Positions 34,251 through 46,769 are shown, numbered from the stretch's first letter. The stretch: 64,000 nucleotides of DNA from Tetrastigma voinierianum (GCA_016808115.1 JAEQBH010000294.1:806001-870000); one strand, 5' to 3'. Notes: generated by a model from the sequence alone, not told the origin. A program made the numbers and translations.

Positions 34251-36634
34251 TGTGACGCCCCAAAACCCCAACCGTCAACTTGCGAAAAACTCGTGGATAT
34301 CGGGTAACCCGATACCGTACTGTTATGTCTCATTTATTGGGATCCATATTTTCACAAAAATCGAGCATTGTCTCCTTTGTTCGAGGAGCTCTACCCAATA
34401 TACAACCTGTATAACAATATATCCATGACCCATCCAGGGTCTCAACAAAAGTAGTGATGACCACACAAGCCCATCTGTCCCTATCCACAATATACAACTA
34501 TATCACAATAGTCCATAAGAGTTTATTACAACACTCTTATATAGAACATATATTAAAACCAACTTGTTCTAATATAGTTTACAAAAATATTATCAAAGCC
34601 ACATCCTAGCTTCCTTCAAAATTACAACCTCGAAGGAGCGTCATCCTCCGGTGTACCTCCCGCACCTGAAAGGGGGTCCCACAACAGGGTGAGCAATGCT
34701 CAGTGGAGAATAATTCCTACAAGGGCTACTCCCCACCAAAATGCACATGCAATGCCATTTCACACATTCAAGTAAAAACATACACATTCCTACTCAAATG
34801 TCTACATGCCATGGATGAGAATGTGACTCACCCTATCCCATGTCCCGAGTCCTCACCGACTCCCTCACACATGCACATGCCAAGTGTGAAAACCGTAATT
34901 TATGTTATATCAATGACCATTTTTCCAAAACAAAAGCTTTTTTTTTTTATAAATCAAAATCCATTGGATAAACTCTGATGTTCTCTTGTTTTTACCAAGT
35001 CCCATGTGTTTTTGTGGGTAGCGGATTTTTGGTGTCTCACCACGGGCTCCGCAAACCCAGACACTTTTACGGCCTTTCACTGTTGAGGACTATGTTTGAC
35101 CGCTAATTGAGTGGTTTTTCACCGAGGTAAGATTCATCCCTTCTCGCTATACCCAACACACGTATTTTCATTTCTTTTTTCTTTTTATATTAAATCGTTG
35201 CACTCATTTTTTGACATTATCCCATTTTATTGAACCCACCATTGAACACTAAACATAGTGTCGATCTACCATGTACTCACGACATACCATCGAACACCAA
35301 ACACAGTGTCAATCTCTACCATGCACTCACACTAATGTCATGCGATGTCCCGTGCATAAATGCAATGCAATGCCATTGCATGTATATCATACTACATGCA
35401 CAATGAATGCCACATGGACAACACAATCCAAACCACTTACTGGTGTCATGGACAATCACATCACCTGCATATGACTTTCATAAATCATTTCATTCAAATA
35501 TATATCAACATTCACATTCAACATGTCATTCTATGGTCAAGCAATGACACACAAAAGCAAGCCATGTAATGGCCATTGCACATAACAATTCATCATACGT
35601 CAAAATGTTTGAGTAAACATATTGACATCCATACAGGTCACTACATTATCAAGTAGTGGCACACTCACAATTGAGCCATGTCATGGCCATTTGCACATAT
35701 AAACTCATCTAATGTCAACATGTTAAACCACACACATTGACACCCAAACACATCACTCTTAGTCAAGCAATGACACTTGATCCTAAATACCAGTTGTGGC
35801 ATAGAGATGCCCACAAAAATTTCCACACAACAAGCCATCATAGACCACAGAATAGTTCCGAACTTAGTTCAGAAACTAGTCCCCAATGGGGCCTCCCAAA
35901 ACTGACAACAAACCATTAAAACAACCTGTTACATAGCCTCTAAAATGAACCATAACTTGAGTTATAGAGGTCCGACGGTGATTCAAAGCCTAACATCAAT
36001 TTCTCAGATAGAGATACAATTTCTTTTGAAGGATACTAGTTCAAATTCTCTCTTTTTTTTTCCCAACGTAAAATTAGTCCCAAAATTGGACAATAGGTTC
36101 GCCAAAATGTATGTACCGTGGTACTCGGAAAAAACCCGACCATAACTTGAGTAATAGAGGTCAAATTTGGCTGATTCAAAAGCCTAACATCAAGTTCATT
36201 GATTTAGCTACCATTTCCATGAAGGAAACTGGTCCAATTTCTCCATTTTTCTCGACTGAAAATCAGTCCCAAACTTAGGGCAGAGTGGAAGGTCATTTTC
36301 ACATCACATGTCAATACAATAGAACACTTAGTGCAAAAATTAAATTTTCAGTAAATATGTGAGCACCAAATTCCATCCACAAGCATATAGTCAAATTCTA
36401 GACTCAAAGTGCTTTCCATAGAGTCCAAGAATGTGCGAATCGAAGTTTAGACGAGAAAGATATGGGCGTCCAAAGTTGGAGGCTTAAAGGGGTGCAGGGC
36501 TACGCAAATGCGTGCCAGAGAGCTCCTTGGCAGCTCCAGTACAAGCCATTTTGACTCGAAACCATCCCGGAATGACCCTTTTCCACCAACCACAATATCC
36601 TCCCAATTGAGGCCACAAAACATGCCATAACCAT

Positions 36635-38778
36635 TGTAATACCCTAAATTATACCATAACAGTTTTATAACATGTTTAGGGTATAATAAAAATAAATGTA
36701 TATTTTTTCAGAATAAAATAATGTTAAAAATAGAATAAGAAAAACCCGGAATTAATCTAAGGGTCATGGGTAAATTAGTAATTTACCAATCCAGGACTTA
36801 AAGGTCATAAGATGAAAAGATTATATGCTAAGTAGGAATATGGAATAAGTTGATTGCAAACAATAGAAAAATGAAGGACCAATTAGCAAAAAAATGGAAA
36901 ATTGGACTCAAAAATGGATAAGACCAAAGATGGTCTTAAACATATCCCATTTTGGCTTAGAATTAGGGCATTTACGTAGAGAGAAAAGAAGAGGAGAAGA
37001 AGAGAAAGAGAGAAGAGAAGAAGGAAGAAATGAAAGAAAGAAGAAGCTTTTAAGGTATGGATATTTGCTAAGGAATCTGTATGAATATGTATGGATTTGT
37101 ATGAAATTCATGTGGGGTTAGGGAATTTTCCAACCTCTTTCTTTTGTCTATATGTAGGTTAGGAAAACCCTAACTTACAAATGTATGGTTTGGTTGTGTC
37201 CTCACTGGAGGTAAATTTTGTATAGAGAAAAATGTTTGGTTTAAGGGAGATGTTACTCATTTTTTTTAAACTTATATATTATTATTAAGAACTTTGGCCA
37301 TCACTCATTCAAATTGAGTGATTCAAAATCATGGATAAACTATACTTCTAGGAGAACAAATCTTCTTGAAATAGGTATATGCAAATTTGGACTCCAGTGC
37401 ACCCAGAAATTCGTCAAGGGGGAGCTATGTTGCATGACATAGTTGGTTCTATTTTGGTTCTGTTTTGACATTAGAGTGATCCTGATTGTTTAAGCCATAA
37501 CTTGGCCATCACTCATTCAAATTGAGTGATTCAAAATTCTGGGTAAACTAGGACTCTAGGAAACAAATTTACTAAATAAAGGTAGATGCAAATTCAAACC
37601 CCAAAATAAGACCCAGAATTGGCTGTGGAGCTAAAGTTGCATGACATAGCTAGTTCGGTTTTGACATTAGAGTGGTCCTGGTTGTTTAGGCCATAAGTTG
37701 AGTTTCACTTATCCAATTTGAGTGATTCAAAATTCTGGGTAAACTAGACTTCTAAGAGAACAAATCTCCTTGAAATAGGTGTCTTCAAATTTGGACCCCA
37801 TTAGACCCAGAAAATTTGTCTAAAAGGGAGCTCTATTTGTAAGAAATGGTTGATAGTATACGAAAATACATGAAAATGCAAAGATAAGAGTAAATAATCA
37901 TAAATATTGCATATGATTACCGAATAACAATAGTTATTCGGGGATATGAGATATGTATTGAAACGTAAATGTACCCGACGTCACTGTAACCCGATGTATG
38001 ATGTGACTGACATGCCTATTGGGTGGATAAAAAAGTCCGTAGCATACCGATCAATCTGGTCCCACAATAATACAAGGTTCTCTCTGCCTTTATATGTCAT
38101 TGTCTCGCATAACGATAATAATGTTTCAGTGCTCTTATATTTCCCCTATATCCACTTCTACAAGATACGCAGCATACGAAACATAAAAAACAAATGACAA
38201 GAATATGCAAATGACACGAATATGGATAAATTATATGATATGAGAAGTATAATAAGTTATGTGACGATAAGTATACTGCGGACAAGAACAAGAAGAAAGT
38301 AAATGATACGAAATGGCTATGAACAATGATAAAATAAACACATGATATGATAAGTAAGTATGACATGTGTAAGCATGTGTAAATGATATGTATGAAATAT
38401 GTATATGCATGTGTCTAACGTGGTGATGATCCTTATTGTAGGTCGTCGACGCATATTCCCACTAAGCTATGTTTAGTACACGTGTTTCATCCGTAGGTAC
38501 GTATATAAAGGAAACTAGAAGTCTTATTGCATCAAAGAACTAAGGTCAACACAATACTAGGTACCCATTGTTTTGTTTTTTTTTTTTTTTTTGTAAACAA
38601 TGTAAAGTTTGTATATGTTGAACACTCTCATTTATGAAGTTTGAATATATTTTGTAATCCGCATTTACAGAATATATTTCAAGTTAAATGTTTAACAGTA
38701 TATGAATGAACAAGTTTATAGTAAAAAAAAAAAAATGCTATCTGAGTGTTACAATTTAAGTAGTAACTGAGCATTACA
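36635..38778 (+). repeat. Gypsy 5' LTR (2144 bp)
   Basis: Starts TGTAATACCC and ends ATTACA. Partner of 43518-45581. Contains three diverged internal units of about 200 bp beginning near 37296, 37502 and 37690, each with a CACTCATTCAAATTGAGTG-like hairpin and a GGTAAACTA-ACTTCTAGGA block. Also holds GA-rich DNA at 36978-37045. Confidence 0.92.
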
Positions 38779-38784
38779 AGTTAG

Positions 38785-38796
38785 TGGTATCAAAGC
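38785..38796 (+). other. Gypsy primer-binding site (initiator tRNA-Met)
   Basis: TGGTATCAAAGC, six bases after the 5' LTR. It matches the plant initiator-Met site TGGTATCAGAGC except for one base. Confidence 0.85.
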
Positions 38797-38916
38797 CTAG
38801 GTTTAGGCATTTCTGGAAAAGCCTAGGTTTAGACGATTCTAGATAGAGTATAAGATTGAAAAGCATGTGATTAGTAATATGGTGGCCTGATGTGGATGTC
38901 CTTGTGTTTTGTATAG

Positions 38917-39938
38917 ATGGATCGTCCTTCAAATCCAGCTGAAGAAGCAGCTAAGAGTGTTAACCTTGGAGATCAAGGATTACCCGCTTCGGACCATTTT
39001 GAATCTATCAGAAGCGAGAGTCACACCCTTGCTGAGTCAAATGAAGCTTTGTTGAGGATATCTCAGGACATGACTCGGGTATGGGAAAGATTGACAGCTC
39101 CGAAAGCCCCGAAAGACATGGTAAGAAGACATGGGGCTAAGGAATTCCATGGGACAAACATGGAAGAGTCCGATAAAGCAAAATTCTGGTTAGAAAAGTT
39201 ACAAAGAATATTGGAGGAAGTTAGTTGCCCTCCCGATTAGAGAGTATCATGTGCAATCTCACTATTGTAGAGTGAGGCATATGATTGGTGGAAGCTAGTG
39301 TTGAGAAGTCCAAGGATTCCAAATCCCATGACTTAGGAGTTCTTTGTCCAAGAGTTCAGGGCAAAGTATGTTACCGAGATGTATAGGGAGTCTCAAGTGG
39401 AAACAGTTCCTGAATTTGAAGCAAAGGAACTTATCAATGGCTGAATATGAGAAAGACCAATCATCTCGCTAAAGTATGCACTGCAGTTGGTCCTCACTGA
39501 GGCATTTCCATGTAGGCAATTTGAGGATGGACTGCACGATTCCATCAAGAGATATTTGGCACCTATGACTTCTCTCCAATAGGTGAATTTCTATCAGTTG
39601 GTCCAAGCTGCAATGAAAGTAGAGAGACTTGAAATGAGAGGCAAAGAAAGATCTCAGAAAAAGAAGTTTTCTAGAGGAGCTTTGTTCTCCTCAAGGAAAA
39701 TAGCTAGGGAGTCTCCAGCTCAATCAGAATCCAGTTCAGCTACGAGAGGTAGAAGACAAGGGTCCAATGCAGCACCTAGTTCAGGTAAAGGTGCTTCTAT
39801 TGGACATGGAGAAATCCTAGAGTGCCTTCATTGCCATAGAAGGCATTTGGGTGTTTGCAGGTTATTGACAGGAGGGTGTTTCCGGTGTGAAAGCATTGAT
39901 CATTTGATAGCACAGTGTCCCAAAGAGTCAAGGGAATA
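38917..39938 (+). pseudogene. Gypsy gag
   Basis: The frame opens at the ATG at 38917 and runs 107 codons to a TAG at 39238. It contains KEFHGTN and KAKFWLEKLQRIL, the start of the plant gypsy gag domain. Reading on past stops and shifts gives the conserved YDWW, EFFVQEFRAKYV and QFEDGL blocks (to about 39540). The frame at 39583-39939 gives VNFYQLVQAAMKVER-like residues, then a basic Ser-rich linker and a canonical CX2CX4HX4C zinc knuckle (CFRCESIDHLIAQC, 39877-39918), preceded by a second, non-standard Cys/His cluster. Gag would package element RNA. At least two stops break it. Confidence 0.88.
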
Positions 39939-40510
39939 GAAGTCTACAAGAAAGTGGTAGAGGAAAATCAGTTACACTACCTTCGACGAGAGATCGAGGT
40001 AGGGGTCGAGGTGGCCCGATTCAGCATAGAGGACGAGGGGGCACAATCTGAGACAAAGGATCGTTTCTATAATTTGTTACATCACCAAAGACGAGCTTAT
40101 GCTATAAGGGCTCGTGAGGATCAGGATGCTCCTGAGCTTATAACTGGTATGTTTTCTCTTTATTATATTGAGATGCATGCATTGATTGATCCTAGATCCA
40201 CTCATTCGTATGTATGCATTGAACATGTATTTGATAAGATACCAGCAGTGGAACGGTTAGCATATGACATGCATGTGACCAGTCCATTGGGGCATAGTGT
40301 TAGCGTGAATATTGTATACAGAAATTGCCCCATTATTATCTAAGCAAGAAAGTTTCTTGCTGATTTGATAACCTTACCATTTCGAGAGTTTGACTTGATT
40401 CTGGGAATGAATTGGTTGTCTAAACACCGAGCCATCGTTGATTGTGGTCAAAAGATAGAAGCGCGAGATGCTCAATCACCGAGGTGATAGTACAGGTATC
40501 AATCAAGCGC
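39915..40510 (+). pseudogene. Gypsy aspartic protease
   Basis: Within the frame at 39915-40343, ALIDPRSTHSYV (about 40179-40214) matches the active-site block of this family, normally D-P/T/S-G-S-T-H-S; the glycine is replaced by arginine. VTSPLGHSVSVN and a CPIII block follow. The flap/end segment FREFDLILGMNWL is readable after a stop (about 40381-40420). Protease would cut the polyprotein; the active-site change and a stop near 40341 make it inactive. Confidence 0.85.
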
Positions 40511-40511
40511 A

Positions 40512-41345
40512 ATGTCCAATGTGATCTCCGCTATGCAAACTAGGAGACTTATGAGGAAAGACTGTGAGACATTCTTGGCCTTGATACTTGACTCTAAGAG
40601 AGGTCAAGTTGATGTGGAAAAGATTTTAGTAGTAAGGGAATTTCTAGATGGATTCCTTGAAGAGTTACCAGGTATTTCCCTTGAGAGGGAGGTGGACTTA
40701 TCCATAGCAATTATACCAGGAACAACCCCTATGTCTAGGGCACCTTACAGGATGGCTCCAATGGAGTTGAAAGAGTTAAAGAGTCAATTACAAGAGCTTA
40801 TGGATAAAGGATTTATCGGACTCAATGTTTCACCTTGGGGTGCACCTATTTTATTTGTGAAAAAGAAAGATGGCACTCTACGGATGTGCATTGATTATAT
40901 TATAAATCAATAAGATGACAAGGAAAACAAAATCTTACTCGCTTAATCACATCTTTTTATTGGGCTAAAGGGGAGCGGTGTCTTTTCGAAGATAGACTTG
41001 CGATCAAGGTATTATCAACTAAGAGTGAAAGATGTCGATGTGCCGAAAACTGTATTTGGAACTTGATATGGCCATTATGAGTTTTTGGTAATGCCATTTG
41101 AGTTTACTAATGCACCGGCAGCATTCATGGATTTATTGAATAGGGTATTCTAACCCTATGTGGATCAGTTTGTTGTGGTCTTTCTTGATGACATCCTGGT
41201 GTATTCTAAGGATGCACAGGAACATGAACAACATCTAAGAATAGTCATGGAGACGTTAAGAGAGAAGAAGTTATATGCTAAACTCAAGAATGTAATCTGC
41301 CAATGGAAGTTTCCTTCCTGCCATATCAGGTCGCGGAGGGTATAA
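40512..41345 (+). pseudogene. Gypsy reverse transcriptase
   Basis: Readable blocks in order: EFLDGFLEELPGI, PYRMAPMELKELKSQL, the SPWGAPILFVKKKDG and RMCIDY motif (to about 40900), then after stops KIDLRSRYYQLRV (about 40993-41030), VMPFEFTNAPAAFM (about 41090-41130), and the catalytic VFLDDILVYS (FLDD at 41181-41192). The two catalytic aspartates remain. The F-G-L-T-N motif has become F-E-F-T-N. Stops at about 40911 and 41152 and shifts break the frame. Confidence 0.92.
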
Positions 41346-42033
41346 GAGTGGACCTTATAAAGATTAAGGCTGCTAGAATTGAAACCGCCTCGAAAATGTA
41401 ATCCGAGGTGAGAAGTTTTCGGGCCTAGTAGGATATTATAGAAGATTTGTGAAAGGATTCTCTGTCATAGTTCTTCGCTCACCAAATTACTCAAGAAATG
41501 AGTAAAGTTTGAGTGGACAGATAAATGTCAGAATAGTTTTGAACAGTTGAAAGAAATGTTAGTTGAAGCACCAATATTGACACAACCTACCTCGGGAAAA
41601 GAGTATACCCTATACAGTGATGCTTCAGGCATTAGTTTGGGATGCGTGTTAATGCAAGATGGGGAGCAAGGGCTTATGCATCCAGCAATCAGCTTTCACA
41701 TGAACAAAATTATCCCACTCATGACCTAGAGTTGATTGCGGTAGTGTTTGCTTTGAAAATATGGCGACTGCTTTGAAAATATGGCAACACTACTTATATG
41801 GGGAAAAGTGTAAAATTTACATAAATCACAAGAGTCTCAAGTACCTGATGACTCAGAAAGAATTAAATTTGAGACAACGGAGGTGGTTAGAGTTATTCAA
41901 AGATTATGACTGTATAATAGATTACCACTTCGGAAAAGCTAATGTGGTAGCAGATGCTTTAAGCAGAAAGACAGTAGCAATGATGTCACTTCAACACAGT
42001 GAATGGAGAGACTATGGCATGATGTTATATTAG
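41346..42033 (+). pseudogene. Gypsy RNase H
   Basis: After a connection region (GYYRRFVKGFS near 41430-41462), the frame at 41547 gives APILTQP, LYSDASG and GCVLMQDG, the first RNase H block with its aspartate. A frame shift leads into LELIAVVFALKIW, then KIYINHKSLKYL; the family reads T-D-H-K-S-L, so a key aspartate is Asn here. NLRQRRWLEL and VVADALSRK close the domain. A 22-bp stretch (CTTTGAAAATATGGCxACT) is tandemly doubled near 41749-41790, consistent with replication slippage. Confidence 0.88.
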
Positions 42034-42233
42034 CTCAACTAACAAATACAACCTATTTTAAAGAAAATGATGATAAGTGCAATTTAAAAACGATGTAGGA
42101 AATATAAAAGGCAATGTATGGTCAAAGATGGTGATAAGACTGATTTTTCAAAAAAAGAAGCTAGAAGTTTGTATTTCCAAAATAGATTATGTGTGCTAGA
42201 TGATAAAGAGATAAAGAAAAATTTCTATTTGTA

Positions 42234-43330
42234 GCTCATAATACGGTATTTACCATGCATCCTGGAGGTAATAAGATGTACTAGGATTTGAAACAACATT
42301 ATTGGTGGAAAGGAATGAAAAGAGATGTGACAGAATATGTGTCTAAGTGTTTGACGCGTCAACAAGTTAAAGCTGAACATCAAGTTCCAACCGATCTGTT
42401 GGATCCCCTTCCAATTCCTCAATGGAAGTGGGATAACATTACCATGGATTTTGTGTCGGGTTTTCCCCTCACACAACAGAAACATGACTCTGTCTGGGTG
42501 ATTGTTGATAAGCTCACAAAGTCGGCCCATTTTATACCGGTCAGGATGGACTATTCTATGGATCGACTAGCTGAGCTATACGTGAAAGAGATTGTAATGA
42601 TTGCATGGTGCACCGTTGTTTATCAGGTGGGATGTAGATCCTCGCTTTACATCAAGGTTGGCGAAGGAACTACCGCGCCTCGGGTACTAGGCCACCCCCG
42701 CATAGCATTCAAGACAAGATGGACAAGCTAGAGAGATTGATTCAAGTACTCGAAGACATGCTTCGAGGTTGTGTCATGAAATTTCCTAGAAGTTGGGATA
42801 GGTATATTCCATTGATGGAATTTTCCTATAACAATAGTTATCAAGCAAGTATTGGCATGGCATCGTATGAAACTTTATATGGTCGGAGATGTAGAACTCT
42901 GGTATGTTGGACGGAGTTGAATGAGCACAAGATGATTGGTCCAGACATAGTAAATTAAAGATACATAAGGGAAAGTATAAGTTATTCAGCAAAGGTTAAA
43001 GGTGGCTAGTGATCGACAAAAATCATATGCCGATTTAAAGAGGAGAGATATTGAATATGAAGTTGGAGACAAGGTCTTCTTAAAAGTATCGCCATAGAGG
43101 AAAATTATACGGTTTGGTAAGAAAGACAAGTTTAGTCCAAGGTTCATGAGGTCATATGAGATTCTTGAACGAATTGGCCCTGTGGCTTATCATTTGGAAC
43201 TCCCTCCGGAGTTGGCCATATTACATAATGTGTTTCATGTGTTGATGCTTTAGAGATACAGCTTTGATGGGTCGCACATACTACTAGTACAAGATATACA
43301 AGGCTGCTGGTATTCTTTCATACGGGGCTA
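42234..43330 (+). pseudogene. Gypsy integrase and post-integrase module
   Basis: HPGGNKM near 42258, YWWKGMKRDV and VSKCLTRQQVKAEHQ match the zinc finger; the second Cys pair has lost one Cys. WKWDNITMDFVSGFP carries the first catalytic aspartate, a degraded VDPRFTS block (about 42635-42655) the second, and ERLIQVLEDMLRGCV (from 42729) the glutamate. MEFSYNNSYQASIGMASYETLYGR continues the core to 42890. ILERIGPVAYHLELP and HNVFHV (about 43160-43240) form the C-terminal GPY-like part. A full chromodomain cannot be shown. Frame breaks occur at 42030-42290, 42600-42720 and after 42957. Confidence 0.88.
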
Positions 43331-43503
43331 AGAAATTAAAAGTGCCATTCGTCGAGAGGTGAAATAAAGCCAGTATCAAACAAAGATCGCTAATAAACAA
43401 GAAGAATACCATTCAGAGTGGTTCACTTGTTACAAACAACTACATGAGCCTAATTTCCTAAACTCTTCGATTCAAGTATGAATTTCGATGACGAAATTTT
43501 TTT

Positions 43504-43516
43504 AAGGGAGAGAGAG
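43504..43516 (+). other. Gypsy polypurine tract
   Basis: AAGGGAGAGAGAG immediately precedes the 3' LTR start TGTAAT at 43518. This is the expected place and composition for the plus-strand primer. Confidence 0.85.
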
Positions 43517-43517
43517 T

Positions 43518-45581
43518 TGTAATACCCCAAATTATAACCTGACAGTTTTATAACATGTTTATGGTATAATAAAAGTAAATGTATATTTTTCTGGAATAAA
43601 ATAATGCTAAAAATAAAATAAGCAAAACCCGGAATTAATATAAGGGTCATGGGTAAATTAGTAATTTACCAGTCCAGGACTTAAAGGTCATAAGATGAAA
43701 AGATTATATGCTAAGTAGGAATATGAAATAAGTTGATTGCAAATAATAGAAAGAGGAAGGACCAATTAGCAAAAAAATGGAAAATTTGACTCAAAAATGG
43801 ATAAAACCAAACATGGTCTTAAACATATCCCATTTTGGATTAGAATTAGGACATTTATGTAGAGAGAAAAGAAGAGGAGAAGAAGAGAAAGAGAAAAGAG
43901 AAGAAAAGAAGAAGAAGAAGGAAGAAAGGAAGGAGAGAATAAGAAGCTTTTTAAGGTAATGATACTAAGTAATAATCAGATTTTAATATGTACGGATTCT
44001 CAGAGTGAAATTCATGCTGGGTTGTGAACTTTCCAACCTCTTCTTTGTCTATATGTAGCTAGGAAACCCTAACTTATAAATGTGTTTGGTTTTGCTGTGG
44101 TCCTCACTGAGAAAATTCAGATGTATAAAAATGTCGGTTTTAGTAGAGATAAGTTGTCCATTTTTTAAACCCATACTTTGTTTTACTACACTTGGCCATC
44201 ACTCATCCAAATTAAGTGATTCAAAATTCTGGATAAACTAGACTTCTAGGAGAACAAATCTCTTTGAAATAGGTATATGCAAATTTGGACTCCAGTGCAC
44301 CCAGAAATTCGTCAAATGAGAGCTAGGTTGCATGACATAGCTAGTTTTGTTTTGACATTAGAGTAGTCCTGGTTGTTTTGGCCATAACTTGGCCATCACT
44401 CATCCAAATTGAGTAATTAAAAATTATGGGTAAACTAGAATTCTAGGAAAACAAATCTCCTTGAAATAGGTGCATGCAAATTTGGACCCCAATGCACCTA
44501 TAAACGTCAAAGGGGAGCTAGGTTGCATGACACAACTGGTTATGTTTTGACATTAAAGTGGTCCTAGTTGTTTAGGCCATAAGTCGAGTTTCACTCATCC
44601 AATTTGAGTGATTCAAAATTTTGGGTAAACTAAACTTCTAGAGGAGAATAAATCTCCTTAAAATAGGTGTCTTTAAATTTGGACTCCATTGGACCCAGAA
44701 ATTTTGTCTAAAAGGAAGCTCTGTTTGTAAGAAATAGTTGATAGTATACGAAAATACATAAAAATGCAAAGATAAGAGTAAATAATCATAAATATCACAT
44801 ATGATGACCGAATAACAATAGTTGTTCGGGGATATGAGATATGTACTGAAAATGAAATAAAAATATATCATTCGCTTTAAAACCCGGCTGTAGTGGATAA
44901 TATTACGCCTAGTTAGTGGATAAAAGCCCGTAACATACTCGATCGCCACCCCGCCATCACATGCAGCCTTCGTGCTCTTATAGAGGTAATTGTTTCGCAT
45001 AATCGATAACAACGCCTTCAGCTTTATGGGCTTCTCTTATATCCACTTTTTTAAGGTATATACATGCATGAAACATAAAACAAATGACAAGAATATGCAA
45101 ATGACATGAATATGATAAATGATATGATATGAGAAGCACAAGATCGCTTACTGATGATAGTGATACCGCGGACAAGAACAAGAAGCAAAGTGTAAAATGA
45201 TACAAAATATATATGAACAATGACAAGAAATGAAACATGATATGATAAATAAGTATGAGATGTGTATAAGCATGTGTAAATGATATGTATGAAATATGTA
45301 TATGCATGTATCTAACGTGTGATGATCCTTATTAGAGGTCAATTAATTTGTGCATATTCTCTTATTATTATAAGTTTAAGACGCTTTCATCCGTTGTGAG
45401 GTATAGAAGAAGGAACTAGCCCGGACAATCCACATTAGCAACCAAGGTCAACACAATACTAGGTGTCCACTGAAGACCTCTATGGTCTATTTTGTATATG
45501 TATTTGTTTTTTTTTTTTTGTAAACAATGTAAAGTTTGTATATGTTGAACACTCTCATTTAAGTAGTAACCGAGCTTTACA
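43518..45581 (+). repeat. Gypsy 3' LTR (2064 bp)
   Basis: Partner of the 5' LTR; starts TGTAATACCC, ends CTTTACA, then ACCAT. It differs from the 5' LTR by many substitutions and small gaps, so the insertion is not recent. The three hairpin-bearing internal units recur near 44196, 44395 and 44592. Confidence 0.92.
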
Positions 45582-45857
45582 ACCATGGCATAAAACCATC
45601 CCAAAATCAACCCAAAAGAGGATAAACCAAAGATGGGGTTAATCACTACCTGAGCGCAAGAGAAACCGTAGGAAGCCTTAAAACACTTCCTAAAGTCGAA
45701 GCCCTTGATTTCCCCAAATCCCCTCTTATGGATCTTCGGTGAAATCCCTCCTTTTTGGTGCCTACGATTAGCTATTGTCGAGACGAAGAACTTTAACTCT
45801 AGGCTCGATGACTTCCGACAGACGAAACCTTGTGAATCGCCAAAGAAAACCTTGGCT

Positions 45858-45864
<7 letters not shown>

Positions 45865-45892
<28 letters not shown>
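45865..45892. repeat. (CT)14 microsatellite
   Basis: Uninterrupted CT in the right part of the minus-strand LTR segment. Confidence 0.9.
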
Positions 45893-46308
45893 AACGTTTT
45901 CTCCAACACCAAATGAGAGATATTTTGTGCAAATTATTTTTGTCCCTTTTATACTTCCAACACGTGGCTCACGCCACATCGTCTTCTTGTCTGACCGTTG
46001 TCTCAAGAATTTATTTCTGCCTGTCAAATTCAAATTATTTTATATGAACTTTTTTTAAATTATTATCCAACTTCCAAGATTTTTTTTCAAATTCATTTTG
46101 GTCCAATTTATTCATTCACCTTCGAAAAATGCGAAATTTCAACTATATCGACTTGACGAATTTGTTCAGTAACTAGATTTCGACAATCAACCCAGAAAGC
46201 TCGGTCATTATCCGAAATCTAAGAAGCTTCGTGCCAACTCCGTACTACAATGCAAATTACGTTTGCCATTTTTTATGAAAAATCGCATTTTCCTGGGCTT
46301 ATTAATCA

Positions 46309-46440
46309 AGAGAGGCTCTTGATAAACAATAAGTCCTTATAGAGATATATAATAAATAAAGAACCCCTAAAGAGGTAGGAAATGCATTAAAAAAAACCCT
46401 TGAAGATGTATAAATACCTGAAAATAATGAGATTTCAATA
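46309..46440 (+). repeat. Copia linker repeats, right part
   Basis: The units GAGGCTCTTGATAAACAATAAG, AACCCCTAAAGAGG and AACCCTTGAAGATG continue the series seen at 31500-31626 and 34136-34250. This shows that the DNA resumes the copia element here. Confidence 0.6.
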
Positions 46441-46769
46441 AGTTATGTGCATAAAGATGAAAAATACGGTTGAAATAATATTGTTTTTTTATAATATTTT
46501 CTAAGTGGCCTTAGACATCATACAAAATGATAAAGATCCCAAACCACAAAAATGTGGAAGAATATCGAAAAATAAATAATTGACAAAAATGGAAAAAGGC
46601 TATGTAGACAGAATTACACTTATTAAAAAAAAGTTAAGTTTTTTTTTATGTGTAGTCCAAACACCTTAAAGTATAAATCCTGTTGTGTACAAATGGACAT
46701 TTGCATGAAAGTGCCCTAGCAATTTCTGAAGGACTAGATGTGCATCTCACGGATGTTATCAAAACACAT

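Larger units (their letters stand above)
36635..45581 (+). mobile_element. Full-length Ty3/gypsy retrotransposon (chromovirus-like)
   Basis: 8947 bp with LTRs 36635-38778 and 43518-45581, a primer-binding site, gag, protease, reverse transcriptase, RNase H, integrase and a polypurine tract in gypsy order, flanked by ACCAT on both sides (36630-36634 and 45582-45586). The structure is complete but every coding domain carries stops or shifts, so it is not autonomous. The pol order, long LTRs and a post-integrase module suggest a chromovirus, perhaps Tekay/Del-like; that lineage call is inference. Confidence 0.93.
34251..46308 (-). mobile_element. LTR-like segment in minus orientation, split by the gypsy element
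   Basis: The left end TGTGACGCCCC is what the 3' end of a gypsy LTR (GGGGCGTCACA) looks like when reversed. The interior read on the minus strand has the usual order of such LTRs, including a TGAGCATTGCTCACCC motif and a GT-rich downstream part. The right end is less clear, near 46301-46308. The gypsy element occupies 36635-45581, leaving about 3.1 kb of LTR. No target duplication is visible, so the right boundary is uncertain. Confidence 0.6.

Noticed and set aside
45416..46033. 205-residue minus-strand open frame, the longest frame in the window
   Set aside because: It runs across the gypsy LTR end at 45581 into the interrupted minus-strand LTR segment, and part of it is a translated (CT)n tract. 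A frame spanning an insertion junction is chance.
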